Shown piece by piece: positions 1-10,195 of a stretch of DNA of 64,000 nucleotides (position 1 is its first letter; each line of letters starts with the position of its first letter). Source of the stretch: Marinobacter salinus (GTDB lineage: Bacteria; Pseudomonadota; Gammaproteobacteria; Pseudomonadales; Oleiphilaceae); contig NZ_CP017715.1 in assembly GCF_001854125.1 (NCBI RefSeq), positions 2,480,001 to 2,544,000 on the forward strand, written 5' to 3'. The notes below the pieces were generated by a model. That model worked only from the letters and a program-made list of their open reading frames with translations. It had not been told where the DNA came from and did not search any database. Both the position numbers and the translations under genes were made by a program.

Positions 1-36
1 GCCTGCCATTATCAGGAAACGACGCTGATCACTCAT
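1..36 (-). CDS. murG: MurG, N-terminal fragment (cut by window edge)
   Basis: Only the first 12 codons are present; they read MSDQRRFLIMAG, which fits the start of MurG just before its glycine-rich loop. MurG is the membrane-associated glycosyltransferase that adds GlcNAc to lipid I to make lipid II. The ATG lies inside the end of ftsW, giving an 8-nt overlap (ATGAGTGA), so translation is probably coupled. The identification rests on this short peptide and on the conserved ftsW-murG order of dcw clusters. Confidence 0.8.
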   Translation of the reverse strand, partial: MSDQRRFLIMAG

Positions 37-1228
37 AGGAAGCGCCTCCCCTGGTTCGCGGACCAACTTTCTCGCGGGCGAGCCTTTCTTTGTCGAGCCG
101 CTCCATTTCAACCCGCGCAAGGACACCGATACAGATACACATAATCATCAGACTGGACCCGCCGTAGCTAACGAGCGGCAGCGTCAATCCCTTGGTTGGC
201 AACATGCCGGTACTGACTGCAATATTGATCGTCGCCTGCAGCCCTATCAGCAACGTGATCCCGTAGGCAAAACAGGCGCCAAACGGCATGTCTGCTTTTT
301 CTGCCCGGCGGGCAATCACAAAACCACTGACAACCAGTAACGTGAACATGGACAGAACGAGAAGCGACCCAAGCAGCCCAAATTCCTCCGCAATGATCGC
401 GAAAATGAAGTCGGTATGGGCTTCGGGCAGATAGAACAGTTTCTGGATTGAGTTTCCGAGACCCACGCCGCCCCATTCACCACGACCAAATGCGATCAAC
501 GATTGCGTTAACTGGTAACCGCTGTCGAACTGATCCTTCCAGGGATCGAGATAACTCACCACCCGTTTCAAACGGTAGGGTTGGGTCAGCACCAGGACCG
601 CGCCCAGAACCACCAGTGTTACAATCAATGGGACGAACCTGCTGAGCCTCACGCCGCTCAGGAAAATCATGCCGGCTGCGGCAGACACCAAAACAACAGT
701 GGCTCCGAAATCTGGCTGAATCACCAACAAAACCGAGGCAAGCCCAAGCACCACCAAAGGTTTGAAAAAACCCAACCAGGTATTCAGAAGCTCTTCCCTG
801 CGACGCACAACATATCCCGCCAGATAGGCAATCAGGCAGAGCTTGGCCACTTCCGACACCTGCACGTTAAACAGGCCGAAAGGAATCCAGCGCGTAGAGC
901 CGTTGACTGTGCGCCCAAGTGGCGTCAGAACAAGGATCAGGGACAGCATGCCCACGCCCAGCAACAGCCAGCCACTACGCTCCCACCAAGCCACGGGCAC
1001 ATTCACCGCGACCAGCGCCATGACGCATCCCATGCCCGCAAACAACACCTGGCGAATGACATAGTGATAACCGTTACCCATGGTCTCCGTGGCCATATCC
1101 ATTGACGCCGAGGAGATCATCACGACCCCCATGACCAACAAGGCAACCGAACTGATCACCAGCATGGGCAGGGGCTTGATCTCTCCCAGCCACTGACTCC
1201 GGTCAGGTATTGCGATACCGGTATGCAT
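29..1228 (-). CDS. ftsW: FtsW, SEDS-family septal peptidoglycan polymerase
   Basis: FtsW is an integral membrane glycosyltransferase that polymerises lipid II at the division septum together with FtsI. The protein has about 399 residues and many hydrophobic segments, with the family's conserved stretches near the middle (GSTRWIPFG) and C-terminus (LPLVSYGGSS). I chose the ATG at 1228 because GGAGG sits 7 nt upstream; a GTG one codon earlier (1231) is the alternative. The start overlaps the murD stop by one base (TGATG), and the 3' end overlaps murG. Confidence 0.95.
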   Translation of the reverse strand: MHTGIAIPDRSQWLGEIKPLPMLVISSVALLVMGVVMISSASMDMATETMGNGYHYVIRQVLFAGMGCVMALVAVNVPVAWWERSGWLLLGVGMLSLILVLTPLGRTVNGSTRWIPFGLFNVQVSEVAKLCLIAYLAGYVVRRREELLNTWLGFFKPLVVLGLASVLLVIQPDFGATVVLVSAAAGMIFLSGVRLSRFVPLIVTLVVLGAVLVLTQPYRLKRVVSYLDPWKDQFDSGYQLTQSLIAFGRGEWGGVGLGNSIQKLFYLPEAHTDFIFAIIAEEFGLLGSLLVLSMFTLLVVSGFVIARRAEKADMPFGACFAYGITLLIGLQATINIAVSTGMLPTKGLTLPLVSYGGSSLMIMCICIGVLARVEMERLDKERLAREKVGPRTRGGASYE

Positions 1229-2568
1229 CACAGCGCCTCCACCAGTCTTCGGAACTGGTCGCCGCGATCACCATAGTCACGGAACATGTCAAAGCTTGCG
1301 CACGCAGGAGAAAGCAACACCCGATCTCCGGGCTGCGCCAGGCTGGCCGCAGTGGAAACCGCTTCTGCCATGGTGCCGGCGAATTGTACCTTTACATTTG
1401 TTCCGGCCACCTCGGCAACCTGCTCTGCATCCCGGCCGATCAGCACCATCGCACGGCAGTTCAACATCACAGGGGCCTCAAGTGGCGTAAAATCCGCGCC
1501 TTTGCCATCCCCACCGGCAATCAGTACCAATTTGCCATGTTCAGGAACAAGACTGTCTATCGCCGCCACAGTAGCCCCTACATTGGTGCCTTTGGAATCG
1601 TTGATGTAGTCCACGTCACCGATTCGGCGGACAAACTCACAGCGGTGAGGCAGCCCCGGAAAATTGCGAGCTACCTCCAGCATGGCCTCCATTGGCAGGT
1701 CGGCTGCGGAGCCGAGCGCCAGGGCGGCCATGACATTGCTGATATTGTGGTGGCCCATCAACTTCAACTCACTGGTCAGCAACAGGTTGTCGAAGCCATA
1801 GGTAATCCAAGTGCCTGCATCATCCTCGCGGGTGCTGAAAGTCTCCGGATTGACCCGGTGAAACCCGAAACAGATGAACCGAAGAGTGTCACGTGCCATG
1901 GGCGTACTAAGAGCATCGTCCAGATTAACGATGGCGTTTTGACAGCCCCGGAAAATACGCTGCTTGGCCTGGAAGTAAGCCATCTTGCTCGGATAACGAT
2001 CCATATGATCGTCGCTCACGTTCAAAACGGTTGCGGCCAGAGCATTCAGCTCATGCGTGGTTTCCAGCTGGAAGCTGGACAGCTCAAGTACGTACAGGTC
2101 GGCACCGCAGCCAAGCAGATCAAGGGCAGGCGTTCCGATATTGCCACCGACCTCGACCTTTCGGCCTGCCGCTTTCGCCATTTCACCGACCAACGTGGTG
2201 ACGGTTGTCTTGCCGTTGGAGCCGGTTATCGCGATAACAGGTGCATCAGCAGCCTCAGCAAACAGGTCGATATCACCTCGAATAAGAGTGCCACCTTGCG
2301 CTGCCCGCACGATAGCCGGATCGGCAGTGCTGATACCGGGACTGACCACCAACTCGTTGAATGTCGCGAATAGATCAGCATCAAACTCACCCAGGTAAAC
2401 CGGCACATCCGGCCAGTTGGCCTGCAGCTGATCCAGTCCCGGAGGTGCTTCCCGGCTGTCCGCGACAGCAAATTCCCTGCCTTGCCCGGATAAGTAGCGC
2501 ACGCAGGACAGCCCGGTTTTACCGAGCCCTACAACCAGTGTGCGACGATCCGAAACAATGACACTCAT
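1228..2568 (-). CDS. murD: MurD, UDP-MurNAc-L-Ala:D-Glu ligase
   Basis: This cytoplasmic ATP-dependent ligase adds D-glutamate to UDP-MurNAc-L-alanine. The protein has 446 residues, the normal family size. An N-terminal GLGKTG nucleotide-fold loop comes first, followed by the ATP-binding GSNGKT loop at about residues 116-121 and an NDSKGTN motif in the last third. An upstream in-frame ATG at 2640 would add 24 unrelated residues that lie inside mraY, so I start at MSVIVSDRRT. It is followed directly by ftsW. Confidence 0.96.
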   Translation of the reverse strand: MSVIVSDRRTLVVGLGKTGLSCVRYLSGQGREFAVADSREAPPGLDQLQANWPDVPVYLGEFDADLFATFNELVVSPGISTADPAIVRAAQGGTLIRGDIDLFAEAADAPVIAITGSNGKTTVTTLVGEMAKAAGRKVEVGGNIGTPALDLLGCGADLYVLELSSFQLETTHELNALAATVLNVSDDHMDRYPSKMAYFQAKQRIFRGCQNAIVNLDDALSTPMARDTLRFICFGFHRVNPETFSTREDDAGTWITYGFDNLLLTSELKLMGHHNISNVMAALALGSAADLPMEAMLEVARNFPGLPHRCEFVRRIGDVDYINDSKGTNVGATVAAIDSLVPEHGKLVLIAGGDGKGADFTPLEAPVMLNCRAMVLIGRDAEQVAEVAGTNVKVQFAGTMAEAVSTAASLAQPGDRVLLSPACASFDMFRDYGDRGDQFRRLVEAL

Positions 2569-2582
2569 AATTGCTTCTATTC

Positions 2583-3668
2583 CTAGCGTATCTTGAGACT
2601 GGCAATGCCAATCAGGACCAAAACAACGGTAACTACCCAAAAGCGCACAATCACGCGCGGTTCCGGCCAGCCTTTCAACTCAAAATGATGGTGCAGGGGC
2701 GCCATACGGAAAATTCTCCGCCCGGTCAGACGGAAAGACGCCACCTGTAGAATGACTGACACGGTTTCCATCACAAACACACCGCCCATGATGAACAATA
2801 CGATCTCCTGTCGCACAATTACGGCGACCACACCGAGCGCTGCACCAAGGGCCAGCGCGCCTACATCACCCATGAAAACCTGGGCCGGGTAGGTGTTGAA
2901 CCAAAGGAAACCCAGACCGGCTCCCACGATGGCTCCGCAGAACACAATCAGTTCACCAGTGCCCGGCAGATGGGGGATCAACAGGTAGTTGGCAAACTGG
3001 GCATGGCCGGAAAGGTAGGCAAAGAGCCCAAGAGCGCCAGCAACCATGACCGTGGGCATGATCGCGAGACCGTCCAGGCCATCGGTCAAATTAACGGCAT
3101 TACTGCTGCCAACGATCACAAAGTAACTGAGCAGAATAAAGATGACTGGTCCAAGCGTCAGCGAGACCTGTTTCACGAACGGCACATACAGGGAAGTCTC
3201 CTGCGGCAGCGCGGCACTGAAAAACAGAATAATGGCAGCTCCGGCACCAATAACTGACTGCCAAAAATACTTCCAGCGCGCTGGCAGACCACGGGGATTC
3301 CGCTCCACTACTTTGCGATAGTCATCTACCCAGCCAATGGCACCGAACAAAAGGGTGACAAGCAGCGTCACCCATACATAGCGGCTGCTCAGGTCGGCCC
3401 AGAGCAGCGTACTGACACCGATGGCGACGAGAATCAGCGCGCCCCCCATCGTCGGAGTACCGGCCTTGCTAAGGTGGGTCTGAGGCCCATCATCACGCAC
3501 TGCCTGGCCAATCTGATACTGCCCCAGTTTACGAATCATTACCGGCCCGATGATGAGCGAAATCAGGAGCGCAGTCAGCGTTCCCAGAATCCCTCTCAGG
3601 GTCAGGTACTGAAACACCGTCAGAGCGGAGAAATATTGTGATAGAGCCTCTGTCAGCCAGAGCAGCAT
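2583..3668 (-). CDS. mraY: MraY, phospho-MurNAc-pentapeptide translocase
   Basis: MraY is the inner-membrane enzyme that transfers phospho-MurNAc-pentapeptide to undecaprenyl phosphate, giving lipid I. At 361 residues it is nearly the same length as E. coli MraY. It is polytopic and carries the family signatures [10 protein letters not shown] (active-site aspartates) and the histidine motif [12 protein letters not shown] near the C-terminus. Its start overlaps the end of murF by 16 nt, which suggests translational coupling. Confidence 0.97.
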   Translation of the reverse strand: MLLWLTEALSQYFSALTVFQYLTLRGILGTLTALLISLIIGPVMIRKLGQYQIGQAVRDDGPQTHLSKAGTPTMGGALILVAIGVSTLLWADLSSRYVWVTLLVTLLFGAIGWVDDYRKVVERNPRGLPARWKYFWQSVIGAGAAIILFFSAALPQETSLYVPFVKQVSLTLGPVIFILLSYFVIVGSSNAVNLTDGLDGLAIMPTVMVAGALGLFAYLSGHAQFANYLLIPHLPGTGELIVFCGAIVGAGLGFLWFNTYPAQVFMGDVGALALGAALGVVAVIVRQEIVLFIMGGVFVMETVSVILQVASFRLTGRRIFRMAPLHHHFELKGWPEPRVIVRFWVVTVVLVLIGIASLKIR

Positions 3669-5029
3669 GAGTTATTCACCTTTTCTTTAATTCCCTCCAC
3701 CACGCGATTCATGGCAGAACTGCGAGAACCTTTCACCAACACGGTTGCGGGTGTCTGTTTGGCATCAATGATTGCGTCAACAGCCTGTTCGTGGGTCTGG
3801 TACATCTCCGTACTTTCACCAAAGCCTTCCGCGTAGCCTTCACACCCTGGACCAACAGTCAGCAGTCGTTCGATTTGCGCATCCCGGGCACACTCGCCCA
3901 CTTCCCGGTGCAAAGCACGCGCATCGGGCCCTAGTTCTGCCATGGCACCGAAAACGGCAATTCGCTTTCCGGACCTCTTTGCGAGAACGCCTACTGCCGC
4001 TTTCATGGAAGCAGGATTGGCGTTATAACTATCGTCGATCACCGTCAGCTCAGGGGTCAGATCCAGACTCTGAAGCCGCCCCTTGACCGGCTTGACCGCA
4101 GTCAAACCAGTCGAGATTGCACTATTATCGGCCCCGAAATCCCGGGCCGCGGCGATAGCAAGCAGCGCATTGCTGATGTTGTGCTCTCCTTCCAGAGCCA
4201 GCTCCGCAGTGCAAGACCAGCCTCCGGGTCCGGTTACCGTCAGGTCAGCTCCGGATCTGGTCCCGATGTAGTCCGCTTCAGGGTGGCCCAGTCTGCTGAC
4301 ACTCACAACGCGCCTCTCCCCGGCACGATCTCGCCAATGCTCAAAGGCCGGATCATCCCGGTTAAGCACGACCAGACCATCGTCTGCCACGCCGTCGATA
4401 ATCTCACCCTTTGCGATAACAATATTCTCGTAGCTGCCAAAGCCCTCCAGATGCGCAGAACCGGCGTTAGTCAGAATCACTGTCTGGGGCCTGGTAATCG
4501 CCACCGTATGGGCAATCTCGCCCAAGCCACTGGCACCGAGTTCAATGACGCCATAGCGATGCTCCGGCGCCAGACCAAAAAGAGTCAGAGGTACACCGAT
4601 GTGGTTGTTCAGATTTCCCTCGGTGACTAGCGTCGCCCCCATCTGCTGCAGGATCGCACCCGTCATTTCCCGCACCGTGGTTTTACCGCTACTGCCGGTA
4701 ACCGCAACCAGCTGCGCATCGCTCTCTGCACGATTGCCGGCCGCCAGCTGCGCCAGCGCCTCAATGGTGTCTTCAACGACCAGTTGGGGCAGGTCCAAAG
4801 CATCATCAGCGGTGTCCACGACCGCCGCGATAGCACCACGGTCCCGCGCTTTCTGCAGAAACCGATGCCCATCAAAATTCTCACCACGAAGAGCCACAAA
4901 AAGCTGGCCCTTCCCGATTGACCGGGAATCGGTGGACACGCCGGAGAAAAGCAGGGTATCGAAAACCGGAAAAACACCGGCTGCCCCGGTCCAGCGACAG
5001 GCCTCTCCCAGGGAAAAGGCGCGCATCAT
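3653..5029 (-). CDS. murF: MurF, UDP-MurNAc-tripeptide:D-Ala-D-Ala ligase
   Basis: MurF adds the D-Ala-D-Ala dipeptide to complete the cytoplasmic UDP-MurNAc-pentapeptide. The 458 residues show an N-terminal uridine-binding region with STDSR, the ATP loop GSSGKT at about 112-117, and the C-terminal motif [11 protein letters not shown]. The ATG at 5029 overlaps the murE stop as ATGA and has a GGGGG ribosome site 6 nt upstream. A second ATG follows at once (5026). Confidence 0.96.
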   Translation of the reverse strand: MMRAFSLGEACRWTGAAGVFPVFDTLLFSGVSTDSRSIGKGQLFVALRGENFDGHRFLQKARDRGAIAAVVDTADDALDLPQLVVEDTIEALAQLAAGNRAESDAQLVAVTGSSGKTTVREMTGAILQQMGATLVTEGNLNNHIGVPLTLFGLAPEHRYGVIELGASGLGEIAHTVAITRPQTVILTNAGSAHLEGFGSYENIVIAKGEIIDGVADDGLVVLNRDDPAFEHWRDRAGERRVVSVSRLGHPEADYIGTRSGADLTVTGPGGWSCTAELALEGEHNISNALLAIAAARDFGADNSAISTGLTAVKPVKGRLQSLDLTPELTVIDDSYNANPASMKAAVGVLAKRSGKRIAVFGAMAELGPDARALHREVGECARDAQIERLLTVGPGCEGYAEGFGESTEMYQTHEQAVDAIIDAKQTPATVLVKGSRSSAMNRVVEGIKEKVNNSCCSG

Positions 5030-6510
5030 GCCACACCCCCGTTCAGGTTCAAGCCATGGCGAACCTGCTCTGCATCGCTGAAAGGGAATCTCTGGCCAGC
5101 CACTTCCTGATAGGTTTCATGGCCTTTGCCTGCCACCAGCACAAGATCCTCGGCACAGGCGGACTGAATTGCGGCGGCAATAGCCTCAGCACGGTCATGA
5201 ACAATGACAACCCGTTCCGGCACGGAAAACCCGGCAATGATGTCCCGAACAATCCCGACCGGATCTTCACTTCGAGGGTTGTCGTCAGTAACGATCACCA
5301 CATCGGCAAGCTTTTCCGCTTCCCGGGCCATCTCCGGACGCTTGCCGCTATCGCGGTCACCACCGCAGCCGAACACGCAGATCAAGCGCCCGGCAACATG
5401 GGGTCTCAAAGCAGCAAGAGCGCTGGCAAGCGCGTCCGGCGTATGGGCATAATCAACGACAACCCGAACGCCATCTGCGCTGCTGAATTTTTCGAGGCGG
5501 CCGGGAGGGGGCACCAACTGGCTCGCCGCTCGCTGCACCCTATCAACAGGGACCCCCAAGGTAAGTACCGTCGCCATGGCGGCAAGCACGTTGCTTGCAT
5601 TGAAGCTGCCCATCAACGGCACAGAAATATCAAATTTGCCCCACTGGCCATCTACTGTCGCATCAAAACCACTGTCTGTCGGGCTGAAGTCTTTCAGCCA
5701 GAGTTCCGTCTGGGCTTCATGAAGGCTGTAACGTACCCGATCGCACTGCCCCTCAAGCTGGCCAAACAACTGACGCCCAAACGGGTCGTCGAAGTTGATC
5801 ACGGAAAAGTGAAGCTCTTCGCGCTCGAACAGCCTTGCCTTGGCTTCACCATAGGCTTCCATCGAACCGTGGTAGTCGAGGTGGTCCCGGGTCAAATTGG
5901 TGAACACGCCAGCAGTCATAACCAGGCTATCCACGCGTCCCTGGTCAAGCGCGTGGGATGACACTTCCATAACAGCGGCCCGACCACCTTGCGAAAGGAT
6001 CCGTGACAACACACGATTCACCTGAACCACGTCCGGCGTTGTGTGCGTCGAGGGCTGCAGCGCACCAGGCATGCCATATCCTACGGTACCCAAAACACCG
6101 CAGGGCGTTCCCGTTTCTTTCAGGAGAGTGGCGATGTACTGACAAACTGACGTTTTGCCGTTGGTTCCGGTTACACCTATCAGGCGCAACCGCTGGGACG
6201 GATGTTCGAAGAACCGATCGGCGATCTTGCCAAGCTGCGCTCTCAACCCAGCCACCGGCACGATCAAAGCGCCATGGTGCTCAGAGCATTCGCCGGGAAC
6301 ATCGGAGTCAAGCAGCACTACCGTAGCACCCGCTTTGATGGCGCTGTCCACATAGAAGTCTGCTGGCGTTGTCGCACCCGACAGGGCGGCAAATGCATCC
6401 CCCGAATTCACGTCCCGGCTATCTGTCTTGAGCCCATGAATGGTCACGTCAAACACGGACGGCACTGTAGCAATACCCTGTAACAACGTACTGAGAGATG
6501 TCATACACAT
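5026..6510 (-). CDS. murE: MurE, UDP-MurNAc-dipeptide:meso-DAP ligase
   Basis: MurE adds the third residue of the stem peptide. The ATP loop GTNGKT is at about residues 115-120, and the motif DNPRSEDP is the form typical of enzymes that use meso-diaminopimelate, so meso-DAP is the predicted substrate. The 494-residue length is normal. The start at 6510 has a GGGGG ribosome site 7 nt upstream; a second ATG at 6504 is spaced less well. The ftsI stop lies 4 nt upstream. Confidence 0.96.
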   Translation of the reverse strand: MCMTSLSTLLQGIATVPSVFDVTIHGLKTDSRDVNSGDAFAALSGATTPADFYVDSAIKAGATVVLLDSDVPGECSEHHGALIVPVAGLRAQLGKIADRFFEHPSQRLRLIGVTGTNGKTSVCQYIATLLKETGTPCGVLGTVGYGMPGALQPSTHTTPDVVQVNRVLSRILSQGGRAAVMEVSSHALDQGRVDSLVMTAGVFTNLTRDHLDYHGSMEAYGEAKARLFEREELHFSVINFDDPFGRQLFGQLEGQCDRVRYSLHEAQTELWLKDFSPTDSGFDATVDGQWGKFDISVPLMGSFNASNVLAAMATVLTLGVPVDRVQRAASQLVPPPGRLEKFSSADGVRVVVDYAHTPDALASALAALRPHVAGRLICVFGCGGDRDSGKRPEMAREAEKLADVVIVTDDNPRSEDPVGIVRDIIAGFSVPERVVIVHDRAEAIAAAIQSACAEDLVLVAGKGHETYQEVAGQRFPFSDAEQVRHGLNLNGGVA

Positions 6511-6514
6511 GGGC

Positions 6515-8263
6515 CTACCCCCTCGCCCCGGTTGCCCGTTCAGGCGCAGATGCGCCCCCGACTTCCAGTTCAGGCTTCACATTCAGCAGTCGCAGTGCGT
6601 CACTCATTACCCTGGCGAATACCGGAGCCGCGACTTCTCCCCCGTAATATTCCCCTGACTGGGGCGCATCAACGGCCACCACCGCAACAATTCTCGGATT
6701 ATCAATGGGCGCCATCCCCGCAAAAATCGCTTTGTACTGGCTATCCTCGTAACCTTGCTTACCCACCAGGTGAACCGTTCCGGTTTTGCCACCGGCCGAA
6801 TAGAAACCGGGCTGCGCTCGGGTGCCAGTACCGCGCGTAACAACTTCCCGAAGCATATTACGAACTTCATAGGTAACCTTTTCTGAGAGCACGCGCTGCC
6901 CCTCGGGTTCCTTGTCCAGTTTCAACAGACTTAAAGGGTACCGAATGCCGCCATTTGCGATCACCATATAAGCCTGCGCCAGTTGCAGGGCATTGACACT
7001 CATACCGTAGCCATAGGACAGCGTTGCTTCTTCAACCGGACGCCACTTTGGTGGCGCGGGCAAGACACCCACCGCCTCTCCCGGAAAACCGATGCCGGTG
7101 GGCTGGCCAATACCTACCCGTGCGTAAAGGTCACGTATGGTGTCTCCGCCAATATCTGTTGCGATCTTGCTAATCCCGACATTGCTGGACTTGGCGATGA
7201 TGTCGGTAAGGCTGATCACGCCATAGTTGCGATGGTCCCGTATGGTAAAACGGCCAAAACGGCGGTAACCCGGCGATGTATCGATCGTGGTATTGATCGA
7301 ATACTTCCCGGATTCAAGGGCGGCCGCCATGGTAATCGGCTTCATAGTTGAGCCAGGTTCAAACAGGTCGGTTATTGCCTTGTTTCTGAGATTTTCGGGC
7401 GCCAACTGGCTTCGGTCATTGGGGTTGTAGGATCCTTGATTGACCATCGCCAGCACTTCACCGGTGTCCACATCCAGCATCACCAGTGTGCCGCCGCGGG
7501 CACTGTGGGCATTAACCACTGCTTTCAACTCCCGGTAAGCGAGGTATTGCAGGCGCAGGTCAAGACTGAGTTCCAGGTTGCGACCGGGACTGGCATCGCG
7601 AATAAGGGTCAGATCCTTGATAATCCGACCACGGTTGTCCTTGAGAACCCGCTTGCGGCCAGACTCGCCGGACAACCATTGATTGTAAGCCAGCTCCATG
7701 CCTTCCTGACCATGCTCATCGATATTGGTGAAACCAACAATGTGAGCAGTCACTTCCCCTGCAGGGTAGTAACGACGGTATTCCTGGCGGGTATAGACCC
7801 CATCGATATCCAGACCCATGACGCTTTTCGCAAGCGCTGGCTGAACTTTTCGCCGAAGGTAAATGAACTCTCGCCCCGAGTAGTCCCGAAGCCGCTCACG
7901 AAGATCGGCCTCACTGACCTCCAGAAGCCGGGCCAGGTTTGTCAGTCGCGCTTCGTCCGGATCCGTTTCCGAAGGGTTTGCCCAGATTGTCTGAACGGGC
8001 GTGCTCACGGCGAGTGGCTCGCCATAGCGGTCCGAGACAACGCCGCGGTGGGCGTCAATGGTCTCTATCCGGATAGTGCGCACGTCGCCCTGCTGACGAA
8101 GGAAGTCATTATCAACCACGTGCAAGTCGACCAGGCGCCAACCAAGAGTCGCAACCACAAGCAGAAAGACGCCCAGCACAGACCCAAAGCGCCAGGCTTT
8201 AAGGCCCGCCGCCAGTCTCTGATGCCATGTTGTCTGCTTTCCCTGACCGGACAAATCAATCAC
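6515..8263 (-). CDS. ftsI: FtsI (PBP3), septal peptidoglycan transpeptidase
   Basis: FtsI is a class B penicillin-binding protein that cross-links septal peptidoglycan. A short cytoplasmic tail is followed by one membrane anchor (about residues 27-45), a periplasmic pedestal domain, and the transpeptidase domain. The catalytic motifs are S305-T-M-K308, S359-S-N361 and K493-T-G495. Residue spacing matches E. coli PBP3 closely. The start codon is uncertain: GTG at 8263 opens the frame, but a TTG at 8254 has AGGG spaced 8 nt upstream and may be the real start. Confidence 0.95.
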   Translation of the reverse strand: MIDLSGQGKQTTWHQRLAAGLKAWRFGSVLGVFLLVVATLGWRLVDLHVVDNDFLRQQGDVRTIRIETIDAHRGVVSDRYGEPLAVSTPVQTIWANPSETDPDEARLTNLARLLEVSEADLRERLRDYSGREFIYLRRKVQPALAKSVMGLDIDGVYTRQEYRRYYPAGEVTAHIVGFTNIDEHGQEGMELAYNQWLSGESGRKRVLKDNRGRIIKDLTLIRDASPGRNLELSLDLRLQYLAYRELKAVVNAHSARGGTLVMLDVDTGEVLAMVNQGSYNPNDRSQLAPENLRNKAITDLFEPGSTMKPITMAAALESGKYSINTTIDTSPGYRRFGRFTIRDHRNYGVISLTDIIAKSSNVGISKIATDIGGDTIRDLYARVGIGQPTGIGFPGEAVGVLPAPPKWRPVEEATLSYGYGMSVNALQLAQAYMVIANGGIRYPLSLLKLDKEPEGQRVLSEKVTYEVRNMLREVVTRGTGTRAQPGFYSAGGKTGTVHLVGKQGYEDSQYKAIFAGMAPIDNPRIVAVVAVDAPQSGEYYGGEVAAPVFARVMSDALRLLNVKPELEVGGASAPERATGARG

Positions 8264-8287
8264 CCTGACGGTTATTGCTATGTTTGA

Positions 8288-8692
8288 TTATTTTGGGGCA
8301 GCCGCCGACATAAGCGGCACCAGAACAATGTCCTGACGACCTGGAACGACCATACTGAACCGTTCGGCGGCCAAGTTTTCTACCCGGCCGTGAGCACTGA
8401 GCGCACTCTGCTCCAGCAACAGTTGGCTCCACTCTCTGTGGAACCGATCCCGCTCGCCCTGGAGGTGAGTCAACGTATTGAAGAGTTCACGGTTTTCGTG
8501 AGAGCTGACAACCACTCCGATCGACGACGCCAGCAACAGCACCACCAAGATCAGTGATACCAGTACGTTTTTTTGCCTGGTCGCTTCAAAAACCTGACGA
8601 GAAATCCGCACAGCTGCTGCAACACCGTCACGCACTCTCTGTTTGTTACGCTTGGCCGACTTGATCGGCTGCTCTATGGCTACCGCGCCCAT
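8288..8692 (-). CDS. ftsL: FtsL, divisome bitopic protein
   Basis: FtsL is a small single-pass protein that links FtsB and FtsQ to FtsWI in the divisome. It has a basic cytoplasmic N-terminus, one hydrophobic helix (NVLVSLILVVLLLASSIGVVV) at about residues 42-62, and a periplasmic heptad-rich part ending near VENLAAERF. Sequence is poorly conserved in this family, so position between rsmH and ftsI carries much of the weight. I prefer the ATG at 8692 (GGGGG 9 nt upstream) over the GTG at 8698 that overlaps the rsmH stop. Confidence 0.9.
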   Translation of the reverse strand: MGAVAIEQPIKSAKRNKQRVRDGVAAAVRISRQVFEATRQKNVLVSLILVVLLLASSIGVVVSSHENRELFNTLTHLQGERDRFHREWSQLLLEQSALSAHGRVENLAAERFSMVVPGRQDIVLVPLMSAAAPK

Positions 8693-8694
8693 GC

Positions 8695-9678
8695 TCACGC
8701 GCCCCCCTGTGAATTTGTATTGGCCTCAATGCGCTCAAGAACCCGCATCACTGCGCTCCGGGCCCTGACGTTCTCACCCACCTCGTCAGCTCCTGCCTTG
8801 CTGGCCTTGCCAATCAGACGAAATGCTGACGCTTCCTGGTCGGCCGTCACCGGTATGCCTTTCGGCAACTGAGGCCCGCGAGCCAGATCCCTCATGAACC
8901 GCTTGACCAGCCGATCTTCAAGTGAATGAAAACTGATCACCACCAGCCGGCCACCGGGCGCCAGATGCTCCACGGCCGCATGCAGCCCAGCCTCCAGATC
9001 TTCCAGCTCCCGATTAATAAAAATCCGGATGGCCTGAAAGGTCCGGGTGGCAGGGTGTTTGTGCTTTTCCTTTTTAGGCACCGCTTCACTGACCAGCTCT
9101 GCAAGCTGGCGAGTCGTTTCGATGGCCTCTTCCTGACGGCGCTCGACAACAAGCCGGGCGATACGCCGGGAGAATCGCTCCTCACCGTATCGCCAGATCA
9201 CATTCGCGATGTCCTGTTCTTCCGCCTGGGCAAGCCACTCTGCGGCACTTGGGGATTGTTGCGGGTTCATTCGCATATCCAGGGGACCGTCCCGCATGAA
9301 ACTGAAGCCGCGTGAGGCGTCATCAAGCTGGGGGGACGATACGCCGAGGTCCATGAGAACACCGTTAACATCTCGCCATTCCCTGCGCGCAAGTGCCAGA
9401 TCAAGCTCCGCAAACGACCCATGAAACCAGGAGAAACGTGCGTCCTTGATGGCGAACTGTTCGGCCACTCCGATCGCTTCGGGATCCTTATCGATGCCCA
9501 ACAGGTGACCTTTTTCTGCAAGGCGATCCAGAATCAGGCGACTGTGGCCTCCACGACCGAAAGTCGCATCCACATATTTGCCATCGGGGTCACTGATCAG
9601 GTAGTCGACCGCCGAGTCCAAAAGAACCGAGCGATGCGGAAGCGTTGCCCCGTCCTTCTGCCTGCGATCGGAGGTCAT
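8695..9678 (-). CDS. rsmH: RsmH, 16S rRNA m4C1402 methyltransferase
   Basis: RsmH (MraW) methylates N4 of C1402 in 16S rRNA using S-adenosylmethionine, fine-tuning the ribosomal P site. The SAM-binding motif [10 protein letters not shown] is near residue 40 and [13 protein letters not shown] lies toward the C-terminus. At 327 residues it is of ordinary length. The start overlaps the mraZ stop as ATGA and the end overlaps the ftsL start region. RsmI, which modifies the same nucleotide at the 2'-O position, is encoded nearby at 10835-11770. Confidence 0.97.
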   Translation of the reverse strand: MTSDRRQKDGATLPHRSVLLDSAVDYLISDPDGKYVDATFGRGGHSRLILDRLAEKGHLLGIDKDPEAIGVAEQFAIKDARFSWFHGSFAELDLALARREWRDVNGVLMDLGVSSPQLDDASRGFSFMRDGPLDMRMNPQQSPSAAEWLAQAEEQDIANVIWRYGEERFSRRIARLVVERRQEEAIETTRQLAELVSEAVPKKEKHKHPATRTFQAIRIFINRELEDLEAGLHAAVEHLAPGGRLVVISFHSLEDRLVKRFMRDLARGPQLPKGIPVTADQEASAFRLIGKASKAGADEVGENVRARSAVMRVLERIEANTNSQGGA

Positions 9679-10127
9679 AATGAGAGCGCCTCCATTTCAG
9701 GCGGCATATCTTCATCATCAGAAGACTCATCCAGCCAGGCAAACCAGCGCTCCTCACTCCAGAGCTCCAGCTTTTTACCCTGGCCAATCAGCATCAGTTT
9801 TTTCTCAAAATAGGCATAGCTTCTTAAAGTCGGCGGAATGAGGATACGTCCTGCGGAGTCGAGTTCCATTGGCGCAGCATTACCAAGCAGCAACCGTTGA
9901 AGCCGGCGAGCAGCCTTGTTCATATTGGGCAACGCTTCAATTTTGGGCCGCAACTCTTCCCATTCAGGCTCTGGATAAACCAGCAAACACCTCTCTTCAT
10001 CGGCATTGGCAGTCAATACAATGCGGCCGCCACAAGACTGCGCAAGCTCTTCGCGCACCTTGGTGGGGATCGCCAGGCGACCCTTCGCATCCATATTGAT
10101 GGCATGACTGCCGAGAAAATTGCTCAT
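9675..10127 (-). CDS. mraZ: MraZ, transcriptional regulator of the dcw cluster
   Basis: MraZ is a ring-forming DNA-binding protein made of two AbrB/SpoVT-like half-domains. Both are visible: [14 protein letters not shown] near residue 12 and [14 protein letters not shown] near residue 88. The 150-residue length matches E. coli MraZ (152). It is the first gene of the cluster and is known in other bacteria to repress its own promoter. A matching four-box operator lies directly upstream (10154-10187). Confidence 0.97.
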   Translation of the reverse strand: MSNFLGSHAINMDAKGRLAIPTKVREELAQSCGGRIVLTANADEERCLLVYPEPEWEELRPKIEALPNMNKAARRLQRLLLGNAAPMELDSAGRILIPPTLRSYAYFEKKLMLIGQGKKLELWSEERWFAWLDESSDDEDMPPEMEALSL

Positions 10128-10153
10128 TTACACCGTCTCTGAGAGCTGGAAAT

Positions 10154-10187
10154 CCACAAAAAACCACTACAAACCACTTTTTCCCAC
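10154..10187 (-). promoter_or_regulatory. MraZ operator: four GTGG boxes at exact 10-bp spacing
   Basis: On the minus strand the upstream region carries GTGGG, GTGG, GTGG and GTGG, centred on 10184-10187, 10174-10177, 10164-10167 and 10154-10157, each exactly 10 bp apart and separated by A/T-rich bases. MraZ is known to bind direct TGGG-type repeats at one-turn spacing upstream of its own gene. The boxes lie just downstream of the predicted transcription start, which suits repression by blocking promoter clearance. Confidence 0.9.
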
Positions 10188-10195
10188 TTGTGCAC

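Noticed and set aside
1210..2373. A 387-codon open frame opposite murD
   Set aside because: Antisense shadow of murD without recognisable domains.
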